A stretch of DNA of 32,809 nucleotides from CALBPI01 sp039815365 (GTDB lineage Bacteria; Pseudomonadota; Gammaproteobacteria; Steroidobacterales; Woeseiaceae), in assembly GCA_039815365.1 (NCBI GenBank), contig JBCBZK010000024.1, positions 1 to 32,809 of the forward strand. Direction: 5' to 3'. Both the position numbers and the translations under genes were made by a program. The notes under the pieces are model-generated. The model was not told the DNA's origin. It worked only from the letters and a program-made list of their open reading frames with translations, and made no database searches. Of the stretch, positions 25,063 to 32,809 are shown piece after piece. Within the stretch, counting starts at the first letter, position 1. Each line of letters starts with the position of its first letter.

Positions 25063-25935
25063 TCAAACCATACCGAATTTTTGCAGCGCGACCAGCATCA
25101 TCGCAGCGGCGAGCACGACAAACAGAACAGCGATCGCGAGTTCCATGGTGCGTTGCGATATCTTGCCCTGTAGTCGCGGGCCGATTTGCCCGCCAATGAG
25201 GACCCCAGGAATGGAATACATGACGAGGTTCCACGGCACCGCATTCATGCCACCCGCAGCAACGACCTGACCGATCAACGTAAACGACGCGCACGCGACG
25301 GTAATGATGACGATGGTCACTGACGCGGCGACGGCAATCTCGACTGGAACGCCTCGCTTGGTGAGCTGTGGCACGATTACTTCGCCAATACCCACCGACA
25401 ACATACCGGTCAGGAATGACCCTAGTGCAGTAAAGACACGATCGCTCAATGACGGTGGCGGTAATGTGTAGCGATACTCGCGACCACCAGAGTCAGTGAG
25501 CATCCGTGACTGACCGACGCGCGACGCGGTGGCCGCATGTGGCGTGTGATCTACCGCAACATGAATGCCGGCAATGATGAGTACCAGCACTGCATAACCT
25601 GCGATCAACCAACCTTCCGGGACGTAGTGGGCCAAGAACGCGCCGAGGATCGCAACAGGGACCGCGATGCGGGCGTAGCGTTTAACGATGGCGTAGTCGA
25701 TCAGCTTACGTTTGCGATAGCCGATGAACCCGGATGTGAAGCCGAACGTTTCAGTGAGCAGCGCTGTGCCAATCGCGGCAACAGTGCTTTGCAGCGGGTA
25801 CTCAGGTCCGAGCAATGGGAATATGAGGATGAAGATCGGTGTAAACAATGCGGCGCCACCGATGCCGCTGAGCATGGCTGAGGTTGCGACACAGATTCCC
25901 ACGGGGAACATGAACCAATAGAGCGTCAAATCCAT
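25063..25935 (-). CDS. TauE/SafE family permease
   Basis: The product has 290 residues and about eight membrane helices in two halves separated by a soluble loop (about 128-165). The first half has the family pattern S-A-M-L-S-G-I-G-G-A-A-L-F-T-P-I-F, then Q-S-T-V-A-A-I-G-T-A-L-L-T-E. The second half has the repeat S-V-G-I-G-E-V-I-V-P-Q-L and later P-G-V-L-I-G-G-Q-I-G-P-R-L. Members export sulfite, sulfoacetate or other small organic anions; the substrate cannot be set here. It is the first gene of a probable three-gene unit with the M28 peptidase and a small membrane protein, and divergent from the A2M gene. Confidence 0.9.
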   Translation of the reverse strand: MDLTLYWFMFPVGICVATSAMLSGIGGAALFTPIFILIFPLLGPEYPLQSTVAAIGTALLTETFGFTSGFIGYRKRKLIDYAIVKRYARIAVPVAILGAFLAHYVPEGWLIAGYAVLVLIIAGIHVAVDHTPHAATASRVGQSRMLTDSGGREYRYTLPPPSLSDRVFTALGSFLTGMLSVGIGEVIVPQLTKRGVPVEIAVAASVTIVIITVACASFTLIGQVVAAGGMNAVPWNLVMYSIPGVLIGGQIGPRLQGKISQRTMELAIAVLFVVLAAAMMLVALQKFGMV

Positions 25936-25941
25936 CGCGCG

Positions 25942-25969
25942 ATTATGCGTATTTCATCTAGGGACACAA
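25942..25969 (-). promoter_or_regulatory. Candidate promoter of the TauE unit, possibly leaderless
   Basis: Minus-strand TTGTGT (25969-25964, 3 of 6) and CATAAT (25947-25942, 5 of 6) are 16 bp apart. Six bases separate the -10 from the ATG at 25935, so the predicted transcript starts at or next to the start codon. No Shine-Dalgarno is visible. Confidence 0.4.
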
Positions 25970-26076
25970 GCGCTTGCATGATTCGCCACTATTCGTCACC
26001 TGATAGACACCCTTGCGATGTCTGTGACCGGTTAGAATCAAGAACAGATATCTTGTCGACATTCCGGAGATCGGTC

Positions 26077-29000
26077 ATGAGCGCGTTGCGATCTGTATTT
26101 GGTGTAGTCCGTTGGGAACGACCTGGTTGGCTCGGTCAGCACGCGGCGCGACGGCTGGGGATATTCGTCGGCGCTGTCGTGTTTATCGCTGTTGCCGGCG
26201 TTGCGGTCTCGCGCTACCTAGACAGTCTGCCGAAGCCGGCAATGATCGTTGCGAGTCTGACGGCACCGGGCGTGACGCCTGTCGTCAATGACGCGCAGGA
26301 ACCCGCGCCGTTAGTCATTGATTTCACTGTTAACGCCGATCCGCGCAGCGACACTGATGTCGTCACGTCGGTGGCCGCGATTGAGTCCGTTGGCAAGCGC
26401 GTTACTGATGGCGTGCGCATTCAACCTGCTATCGCGGGTCAATGGCGTTGGGTTAGCGAGAATCAACTCATTTTTGATCCTGAAGCCGATTGGCCAGCGG
26501 GGCAGAAGTATACGGTCAGTTTCGAGGCTTCCCTGTTTTCACCCAACCTTGCGTTGGGTAGTAAGCGTGAGTCGTTTGAGACGCCCGCGTTCGCCGCGGC
26601 AGTGAGCGAGCTTTCGTTCTACCAGGACCCAGTGGCGTCGGCGGAACGCAAAGTGGTTGCGACACTGACATTTTCGCATCCGGTCGATCCCGAGAGTTTG
26701 CAGAACAACCTGTCGTACTTGATGCGTGCGTCAGATGCCACCGTCACGGCGCCCAAAACGCAGATTGATTACGAGTTAACATTCGATACGTTGAAACGTG
26801 TCGCGTATGTGCATTCAGCACCGATCGAGATTCCGGCGGCCGAAACGTATGTCACGTTACAGTTGGATCGAGCGTTGGCACCGCAGCAAGGATCATCCGG
26901 ACTTGCGGATAAAATCAGCGAGAACGTGCTCATCCCGACGGTTGACAGTTATTTCAGGGTCGCCGACGCGCGCGCGGTATTGGTACGTGATGAGGATGAC
27001 AATCCCCGTCAGGCGATCACGCTCGAGTTTACAGATCGTGTTGCCGTTGATGCCTTGCAGCGTCGCATTCAGGCCTATGTGTTGCCCGTAAACGTGACGA
27101 TTGATGGCCGAAGGGTCACACGCAAACGCTGGTCTTCACCGCGCGAGGTAACGCCTGAGGTGTTGGCGCAAGCCGAGCAAGTCACACTCGTGATGAACGC
27201 CGCGCAAGGCGGCAGCGCAATGGTGCACAGTGCACCAATGGATGTTGGCGAAAGCCGCTCCGTGTATCTCCGCGTTGAAAGCGGCTTGACCTCGGACGGC
27301 GAGTTCGCGCTCAGCGTGCCTGCCGAACACGTGTTGCGTGTGCCGAGCTACCCCAAAGAGACTCGAATTGCACAGACCGGCGCCGTGCTGCCGCTCACGA
27401 GCTCCAAGAAACTCACGTTGTTGTCTCGTGGTGTGCGCACGCTGAAGGTCGACGTCGGACGGTTGATTGATGGTCAGATTAATCACTTGGCCAGTCAGAC
27501 TTACGGCGATATGTCTAACCCGACGTTTTCCGGGTATCAGTTCTCTGAAGAGAACATTACAGATCGGCAAACCACCTACATCGACGTCAACGCAAAACAT
27601 CCGTCGGAAGCCGTTTATGCAAGCGTTGATCTTGGTCGTTATGCGCAGGACGGCGGTCACTACTTCGTTACGGTGCAAGGCTGGGATCGAGACAAACAGC
27701 GTGTGATCGGTAGTCGCGACAAGCGTTTTGTACTTGTGACGGATCTTGGCATGTTGGTGAAGTCCAATAGCGACAGCACTCAGGATGTATTCGTCCACTC
27801 AATTCGCTCTGGCGCGCCAGTCGCAGGTGCCAGCGTGGAATTGCTGGGCAAGAATGGCATCCCCGTTGTATCGCGTACCACGACCGCTGACGGACACGTA
27901 CGACTCCCAAGCGTTGCGGACTATCGACGTGAGAAATCGCCGACCGTCTTCGTCGTACGCAATGGCAGCGATGCCGTATTCATGCCGTATTCGCGCAACG
28001 ACCGTCGGTTGCAGTACTCGCGGTTCAATGTTGGCGGTGAGTACGTCCAACAGCGCGATGAGGCTGGCACACTCAGTGCTCAGCTGTTCTCGGATCGCGG
28101 TTTGTATCGTCCCGGCGATACCGCGCGTTTCGGCGGTATCGTGAAACGTAGCGATTGGCAACCTGTCGGTGGGTTACCGCTCGAACTTGAAATCACTGAT
28201 ACACGTGGGCAGCGCGTCCTCCAACAACTGTTTAGCCTGCCGGCTGACGGTTTTTTTGAAAACGCGCTGAGCACTGAGGCGACATCGTCCACGGGTAGCT
28301 ACTCGGCGACGCTGTTTCTGATTAACGCCAACGGCTCTCGACGAGCGTTGGGTAGTACGTCGTTTCAAGTCGAGGAGTTCCAACCCGATCGACTGCGTAT
28401 TAGCGCACAGATTGCCGAGAGTCCTGCTGCGGGATGGTTGAAGCCACAGGATCTTGCGTGCGAGGTTTCGTTGCAGAATCTGTTCGGGACGCCAGCGCAA
28501 TCGCGTCGTGTCAACGGCAACGTCACCCTGCAGCCAAGCACGATGCGCTTTGCCGCATACCCAGGGTTTGTTTTCGATGATCCGCTGCGTGATGGCAGCA
28601 CCAATATGGTGTCGCAACAGATTGCGCTCGCAGCGACAACGACAGATGAAAACGGCATTGCCCGATTGCCGCTTGATCTGTCGCAGTATGACAAAGGTGC
28701 CTATCGGTTGAGCGTTGCGACCGAAGGATTTGAAGAAGGCGGTGGGCGTAGCGTCAAAGCGATCGCGAGCGCGATGATGTCGCCATTGGATTACATGGTC
28801 GGCTATAAGCTCGACGGCGATGTCTCGTTCATCGGCAAAGAGGCCGAACGCTCGGTACGTTTTGTGGCTGTCGACAGCAACGCGCAGAGCATCGCACTAG
28901 ATGCGTTGCGCGTCTCGATTGTAGAACAGTCTTTTGTGTCGACACTGGTCAAGCGTGCGAACGGGACATTTGCTTATCAATCGGTGTTGAAAGAAACGAC

Positions 29001-31773
29001 TCGCAGCGAGCGCGCATTCTCGTTAGGCGCAGAGGGGCAGCAATTCACGTTACCCACGGAAACCCCGGGCGATTTCGTTGTGCGTCTTACCGGCGAAGAC
29101 GGTCTTGTTTACAGTAACGTGGCGTACAGCGTTGCGGGTGCACGCAATCTTGCCGGCAACCTTGAGCGTGATGCTGAGCTTTCCCTCAAGCTTGATGGTT
29201 CGAGTTTTAACGCGGGCGATGTCATCGAGCTGCAAATGACGGCGCCATACACGGGCACCGGGTTGATTACCATTGAGCGCGATCGCGTGTATGCCTACCA
29301 GTGGTTTACAGCCGACGAGAACACCAGCGTGCAGCGGATTCGTATTCCCGAGACGTTGGAGGGTAATGCGTACGTCAATGTCGCGTTCATACGTGACATT
29401 GACTCGCCGGAGTTATTCGTAAGCCCATTGAGCTACGCGGTACAGCCGTTCTCAATTAATCGTGCCGCGCGCACTGTCGAGATTGAGCTAGACGTTGTCG
29501 ACAAGGTGATGCCGGGAACACCGTTGAATGTATCTTACAGCGCTTCCGAACCTGCGCGGGTTGTGATCTACGCAGTCGATGTGGGCATTTTGCAGGTTGC
29601 GAATTACGCGCTGCCCGACCCACTGTCGTTTTTCCTGCGCAAGAAAGCGTTGCAGGTCGATACGTTCCAGATCGCGGATCTGCTGTTGCCGGATTTTGAT
29701 GCGTACCGTCGGGCGGCAGCGCCTGGCGGTGGAGATGCTGCAGATCTTGTCGGGCGCAATCTCAATCCGTTCCGGCGCAAGAGCGAAGCACCCGTCGCGT
29801 TCTGGTCGGGCATTATCGATGCCGGGCCACAACAGCGCACAGTAACGTTTGATATTCCGGACTACTTCAGTGGGGAGTTACGCGTCATGGCCGTCGCGGT
29901 TGCCGATGGTGCACTCGGCAATGCGTCGACGCGATTAGTCGCGCGCGGACCGTTTGTCATCACCCCGAATGTGTTAACAGCAGTCGCACCTGGCGATGAG
30001 TTTGATGTCACGGTTGGCGTTGCCAACAGCATGGAGGGAGAGACGCCAACCGATGCGTTGACGCTCACGGCGAGTAGTTCCGATCACGTACAGATTGTCG
30101 GCGATACGACGCAACAGTTGACGATTGCGCCGGGCGCGGAGGGTCGCGCTACGTTCCGTGCCCGGGCACTCACGTTGCCCGGTAACGCCAGTCTGGATTT
30201 CGTCGTAGAAGGTGGTTCGGTATCGATGCGCCGCAGCGCGACGTTCAGCGTGCGTCCGTCAGTGCCCTATGTGACAACGTCGCTCACCGGCACGAGCTCG
30301 GCTGATCCTGTCTCGCTGGCATTTGATCGTTCGATGTTTGACCAGCTGTCAGCGCAGCGTGTGGCTGCATCGGCGAGTCCGCTAGTGCTGACCGACGGTT
30401 TGTTTGACTACCTGGCGACATTCCCACATGCGTGCGCCGAGCAAATTGTCAGTAAGGTGTTCCCGCAAATCGGTTTCCTCGACAGAGGGGACGCCGCCGT
30501 CGATGCAGCGTCGATCCGTCGCGTGTTTGATCGAACGATCGCGACGTTGCGGCGTCGGCAAACGTCACAGGGCGGTTTTCGGTTTTGGGTATCGTCGCCA
30601 GAGCCTGCGGCGTTTGCGTCAGTCTACATCACGCACTTTCTGACCGATGCAAAATCGCTAGGTTTGTCGGTGCCGCGCGATATGCTGGCAAGCGCAGTTG
30701 ACTATCTGCGAGTGGTAGCCGCGCGCGAGGTGACGAATCTCGCCGACGCTCGGTTGCGTGCTTACGCGATCTACGTGCTGACACGTAACGCTATTGTGAC
30801 TACCGGTTATCTCACCAATCTGCATGAATATCTGGACGGGCAAACCAATGAGGCATGGGACGAAGACCTCACGTCGACGTATATGGCTGCAAGCTATCAG
30901 CTCTTGAAGCAATCGGGGTTAGGTGCACGATTGGTCGACAAGTATGTCATGTCCGCCGGTGATGAAATGACCAGTGATTTCGACACCCGATTGGGTAGGG
31001 ACGCTCAACACGTTTATTTGTTGGCCCGGCATTTCCCCGACGCGTTGAGCGGTATCACGAGCGAGAATCTTCGCAGTCTCGCCGAACCGATCATGCAAAA
31101 TCGCTTTAACACGTTATCGGCCGCCTACACTGTCATGGCACTTGGCGAATACACGCGTGCATCAACAACCGCAGAGGGCGAAACCGTGCTGCGTGTGCTT
31201 GCCGAAATCAACGGCGTACCAACAGCGCTGAACGATGCAGCGCCGTTTGCTCGAGCATCCGTCGCGAATGGCACAACGGACATTCAAGTGGCTGGCGCTC
31301 AAGGACGCGATGTCTACTATGTGCTCACGCAAAGCGGATTCGACCGTGAGCTACCGGCAGCTGCGAATGCGAGCGGCATTGAATTATTCCGTGAGTATCT
31401 TGATGCTAGCGGTGCGCCGGTAACCACCGCCATGATTGGAGATGAACTCACTGTGCGTCTGCGCGTGCGCTCGACAGGTCAGCCGCGTAGCAACGTTGCC
31501 GTTATCGATATGCTGCCCGGTGGATTCGAAGTCATGACGGAATCGTTGCGCGGGACCTACGGCGGTTGGTCGCCGGACTACAAAGATATCCGCGAAGACC
31601 GCGTGGTGTTCTACGGCAGTTTCTCTGACCGAATCACTGAGTTTAGCTACAAGGTGAAGCTCACCAGTTCCGGTGATTTCGTGATTCCGGCAGCTTATGC
31701 AGGCTCGATGTACGACCTGAGTATTCAGGCCAATACGCTGCCGGGTCGTTTCGAGGTGCGCAGCGTACGATGA
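26077..31773 (+). CDS. Bacterial alpha-2-macroglobulin with thioester, membrane-anchored
   Basis: The product has 1898 residues. ATG 26077 has GGAGA six bases upstream; a longer frame from 25945 has none. A single membrane helix (about 27-44) after an Arg-rich start anchors the protein with its bulk in the periplasm; there is no lipobox. Macroglobulin-like domains follow, with the marker D-R-G-L-Y-R-P-G-D-T-A-R near residue 675. The thioester motif C-A-E-Q is intact at Cys1453-Gln1456 (F-P-H-A-C-A-E-Q). The end has the usual M-L-P-G-G-F-E-V and Y-A-G-S-M-Y-D. Such proteins trap host or rival proteases that breach the outer membrane. pbpC overlaps its stop by ATGA, as in the known A2M-PBP1C pairing. 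Confidence 0.94.
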   Translation: MSALRSVFGVVRWERPGWLGQHAARRLGIFVGAVVFIAVAGVAVSRYLDSLPKPAMIVASLTAPGVTPVVNDAQEPAPLVIDFTVNADPRSDTDVVTSVAAIESVGKRVTDGVRIQPAIAGQWRWVSENQLIFDPEADWPAGQKYTVSFEASLFSPNLALGSKRESFETPAFAAAVSELSFYQDPVASAERKVVATLTFSHPVDPESLQNNLSYLMRASDATVTAPKTQIDYELTFDTLKRVAYVHSAPIEIPAAETYVTLQLDRALAPQQGSSGLADKISENVLIPTVDSYFRVADARAVLVRDEDDNPRQAITLEFTDRVAVDALQRRIQAYVLPVNVTIDGRRVTRKRWSSPREVTPEVLAQAEQVTLVMNAAQGGSAMVHSAPMDVGESRSVYLRVESGLTSDGEFALSVPAEHVLRVPSYPKETRIAQTGAVLPLTSSKKLTLLSRGVRTLKVDVGRLIDGQINHLASQTYGDMSNPTFSGYQFSEENITDRQTTYIDVNAKHPSEAVYASVDLGRYAQDGGHYFVTVQGWDRDKQRVIGSRDKRFVLVTDLGMLVKSNSDSTQDVFVHSIRSGAPVAGASVELLGKNGIPVVSRTTTADGHVRLPSVADYRREKSPTVFVVRNGSDAVFMPYSRNDRRLQYSRFNVGGEYVQQRDEAGTLSAQLFSDRGLYRPGDTARFGGIVKRSDWQPVGGLPLELEITDTRGQRVLQQLFSLPADGFFENALSTEATSSTGSYSATLFLINANGSRRALGSTSFQVEEFQPDRLRISAQIAESPAAGWLKPQDLACEVSLQNLFGTPAQSRRVNGNVTLQPSTMRFAAYPGFVFDDPLRDGSTNMVSQQIALAATTTDENGIARLPLDLSQYDKGAYRLSVATEGFEEGGGRSVKAIASAMMSPLDYMVGYKLDGDVSFIGKEAERSVRFVAVDSNAQSIALDALRVSIVEQSFVSTLVKRANGTFAYQSVLKETTRSERAFSLGAEGQQFTLPTETPGDFVVRLTGEDGLVYSNVAYSVAGARNLAGNLERDAELSLKLDGSSFNAGDVIELQMTAPYTGTGLITIERDRVYAYQWFTADENTSVQRIRIPETLEGNAYVNVAFIRDIDSPELFVSPLSYAVQPFSINRAARTVEIELDVVDKVMPGTPLNVSYSASEPARVVIYAVDVGILQVANYALPDPLSFFLRKKALQVDTFQIADLLLPDFDAYRRAAAPGGGDAADLVGRNLNPFRRKSEAPVAFWSGIIDAGPQQRTVTFDIPDYFSGELRVMAVAVADGALGNASTRLVARGPFVITPNVLTAVAPGDEFDVTVGVANSMEGETPTDALTLTASSSDHVQIVGDTTQQLTIAPGAEGRATFRARALTLPGNASLDFVVEGGSVSMRRSATFSVRPSVPYVTTSLTGTSSADPVSLAFDRSMFDQLSAQRVAASASPLVLTDGLFDYLATFPHACAEQIVSKVFPQIGFLDRGDAAVDAASIRRVFDRTIATLRRRQTSQGGFRFWVSSPEPAAFASVYITHFLTDAKSLGLSVPRDMLASAVDYLRVVAAREVTNLADARLRAYAIYVLTRNAIVTTGYLTNLHEYLDGQTNEAWDEDLTSTYMAASYQLLKQSGLGARLVDKYVMSAGDEMTSDFDTRLGRDAQHVYLLARHFPDALSGITSENLRSLAEPIMQNRFNTLSAAYTVMALGEYTRASTTAEGETVLRVLAEINGVPTALNDAAPFARASVANGTTDIQVAGAQGRDVYYVLTQSGFDRELPAAANASGIELFREYLDASGAPVTTAMIGDELTVRLRVRSTGQPRSNVAVIDMLPGGFEVMTESLRGTYGGWSPDYKDIREDRVVFYGSFSDRITEFSYKVKLTSSGDFVIPAAYAGSMYDLSIQANTLPGRFEVRSVR

Positions 31774-32809
31774 CCTGGCGACGAGTCATCTTTGGCAGTG
31801 TCGCAGCACCTTGTCTGGTGCTCGTATTGCTCGTATTGCTCGTGGTGTTCTGTGCCAAACCTGATTTGTACGGCGCAACGACGTTCTCGACAGCAGTCAC
31901 TGATCGCAACGGCGTGCTGTTGCGGATTGAGCTGGCAGATGACGATCGTTACAGACTCAAAACGGCGCTGGCGGAAATTGCGCCGACGGCTGTCGCGGCA
32001 ACACTGTTGTACGAAGACCGATGGTTCGAATCGCATGTCGGATTTAATATTGGCGCATTGCTAAGGGCAGCGTGGACGACGTACGTGCAACGCGATCGCG
32101 CGGTGGGCGGATCAACAATCACAATGCAGCTGGCTCGGCTGCGATTTGGGTTGGACACACGCTCGGTGCGTGGGAAGCTGGTTCAGATCGCGCGTGCTGT
32201 GCAGCTTGAGCGACACTATACGAAGGATGCGATTCTAGAGGCGTATCTGAACCTTGCGCCTTACGGCGGCAATATCGAGGGTATCGGTACCGCATCACTG
32301 ATCTATTTCGATAAGCCGGCATCACAGGTGAGCCTGCCCGAAGCACTCGCCCTTGCAGTGGTGCCACAAAATCCCGTTAAACGCGCGCCGGCGACGCCAA
32401 ACGGTATGGCGCAGACGCTCAGTGCGCGTGCCAGGCTCGCGTCGTTGTGGGCTGACGAATACGGTTTGACCGAAACCCAAGCAGCTCAGGCGTCTTTGCC
32501 ATTGGTGGCCAGAGCAACATCCAGATTGCCGTATCGAGCGCCACATTTTTCACGACATCTGGGGTCTTACGCACGAGCAGATCGCAGTGTCGTGCGCACA
32601 TCACTCGACGTGGGTATTCAGACGACACTCGAGCAGCGGCTGCAGCGCTACGTCGAACGTAAGCGCAACGTCGGCATTCGTAACGCCAGTGCTATGTTGG
32701 TGGATTTCAGATCAATGCAGGTCGTTGCATCTGTTGGTTCGGCGGCATTCTTCGATACCGCTATTGCCGGACAAGTCGACGGTACCAGAGCAAAACGCTC
32801 TCCAGGCTC
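31770..32809 (+). CDS. pbpC: Penicillin-binding protein 1C, 3' end outside window
   Basis: 346 complete codons are present and the frame runs off the window. The ATG at 31770 overlaps the A2M stop. One membrane helix (about 6-28, very Leu/Val-rich) is followed by a GT51 peptidoglycan glycosyltransferase domain: catalytic Glu82 in Y-E-D-R-W-F-E-S-H-V-G, then G-G-S-T-I-T-M-Q-L-A-R (113-123), K-L-V-Q-I-A-R-A-V-Q-L-E (136-147) and E-A-Y-L-N-L-A-P-Y-G (157-166). The start of the transpeptidase domain is visible near the end (S-A-M-L-V-D-F, then R-S-P-G). PBP1C polymerises glycan from lipid II; with A2M it is thought to defend and repair the wall. Confidence 0.94.
   Translation, partial: MTWRRVIFGSVAAPCLVLVLLVLLVVFCAKPDLYGATTFSTAVTDRNGVLLRIELADDDRYRLKTALAEIAPTAVAATLLYEDRWFESHVGFNIGALLRAAWTTYVQRDRAVGGSTITMQLARLRFGLDTRSVRGKLVQIARAVQLERHYTKDAILEAYLNLAPYGGNIEGIGTASLIYFDKPASQVSLPEALALAVVPQNPVKRAPATPNGMAQTLSARARLASLWADEYGLTETQAAQASLPLVARATSRLPYRAPHFSRHLGSYARADRSVVRTSLDVGIQTTLEQRLQRYVERKRNVGIRNASAMLVDFRSMQVVASVGSAAFFDTAIAGQVDGTRAKRSPG

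Noticed and set aside
25037..25294. N-terminal extension of the M28 peptidase frame
   Set aside because: It lies wholly over the TauE gene on the same strand in another frame, and the signal peptide begins at 25036.
25945..26076. N-terminal extension of the A2M frame
   Set aside because: It has no ribosome site and overlaps the TauE promoter region; ATG 26077 has GGAGA at good spacing.
1..32809. tRNA, rRNA, CRISPR arrays, insertion sequences, phage genes
   Set aside because: None seen on either strand; no repeat-spacer pattern, transposase motifs or tRNA cloverleaf elements were noticed by eye.

Overview
The window looks like a chromosomal segment from a Gammaproteobacterium, probably a marine, uncultured-type lineage. 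The grounds are the gltBD pair, the A2M/pbpC pair, a dedicated Gram-negative (class GN) sortase locus of the kind described mainly from marine proteobacteria, very tight gene packing and mid-50s GC by eye. I cannot name a genus. I saw no RNA genes, phage genes, transposases or CRISPR arrays.

Layout. 1-1006: the end of a small membrane-associated unknown, then a DUF427 protein. 1010-2987 (minus): an outer-membrane beta-barrel and a LolA-like periplasmic protein, insulated upstream by a clear terminator (3031-3059). 3086-4765 (minus): an AGCS sodium:amino-acid symporter with an inserted soluble loop. 4826-6112 (minus): an acetyl-CoA acetyltransferase. 6231-7628: a MATE exporter, convergent with a DUF924 protein. 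8344-9684: three lipoproteins in a row, the last a LEA14/WHy-type protein. 10121-16012: gltB and gltD, the two glutamate synthase subunits. 16039-16156: a large composite hairpin that looks like a dispersed repeat. 16256-17545 (minus): NDH-2.

17782-22629 is the most interesting part. On the minus strand lie a response regulator, a sensor kinase and a GT4 glycosyltransferase. On the plus strand, diverging from them, lie a 126-residue exported protein and a class GN sortase. The regulator and kinase match the 'proteobacterial dedicated sortase system' (PdsR/PdsS). Two things are abnormal. The sortase lacks its catalytic histidine: the usual H-R-D-T box reads S-C-D-T, while the catalytic Cys and Arg are kept. 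The large VIT/VWA sortase target usually encoded beside it is replaced by a tiny secreted protein with a sorting-signal-like C-terminus (motif, hydrophobic stretch, basic tail). This could be a repurposed or decaying sortase system with a miniature substrate.

22626-25935 (minus): a GST, a four-helix membrane protein, an M28 aminopeptidase and a TauE/SafE permease; the last three look like one transcription unit. 26077-32809: a membrane-anchored alpha-2-macroglobulin with an intact thioester motif, then pbpC (PBP1C), cut by the window end. In E. coli these two form a known pair thought to protect and repair the cell envelope.

Three genes (starts at 2987, 8344 and 25935) have a -10-like hexamer ending exactly 6 nt before the ATG and no evident Shine-Dalgarno, which suggests leaderless transcripts. 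Several neighbours overlap by ATGA or share a TTAA at convergent stops. All family assignments come from reading motifs by eye; no database search was run.
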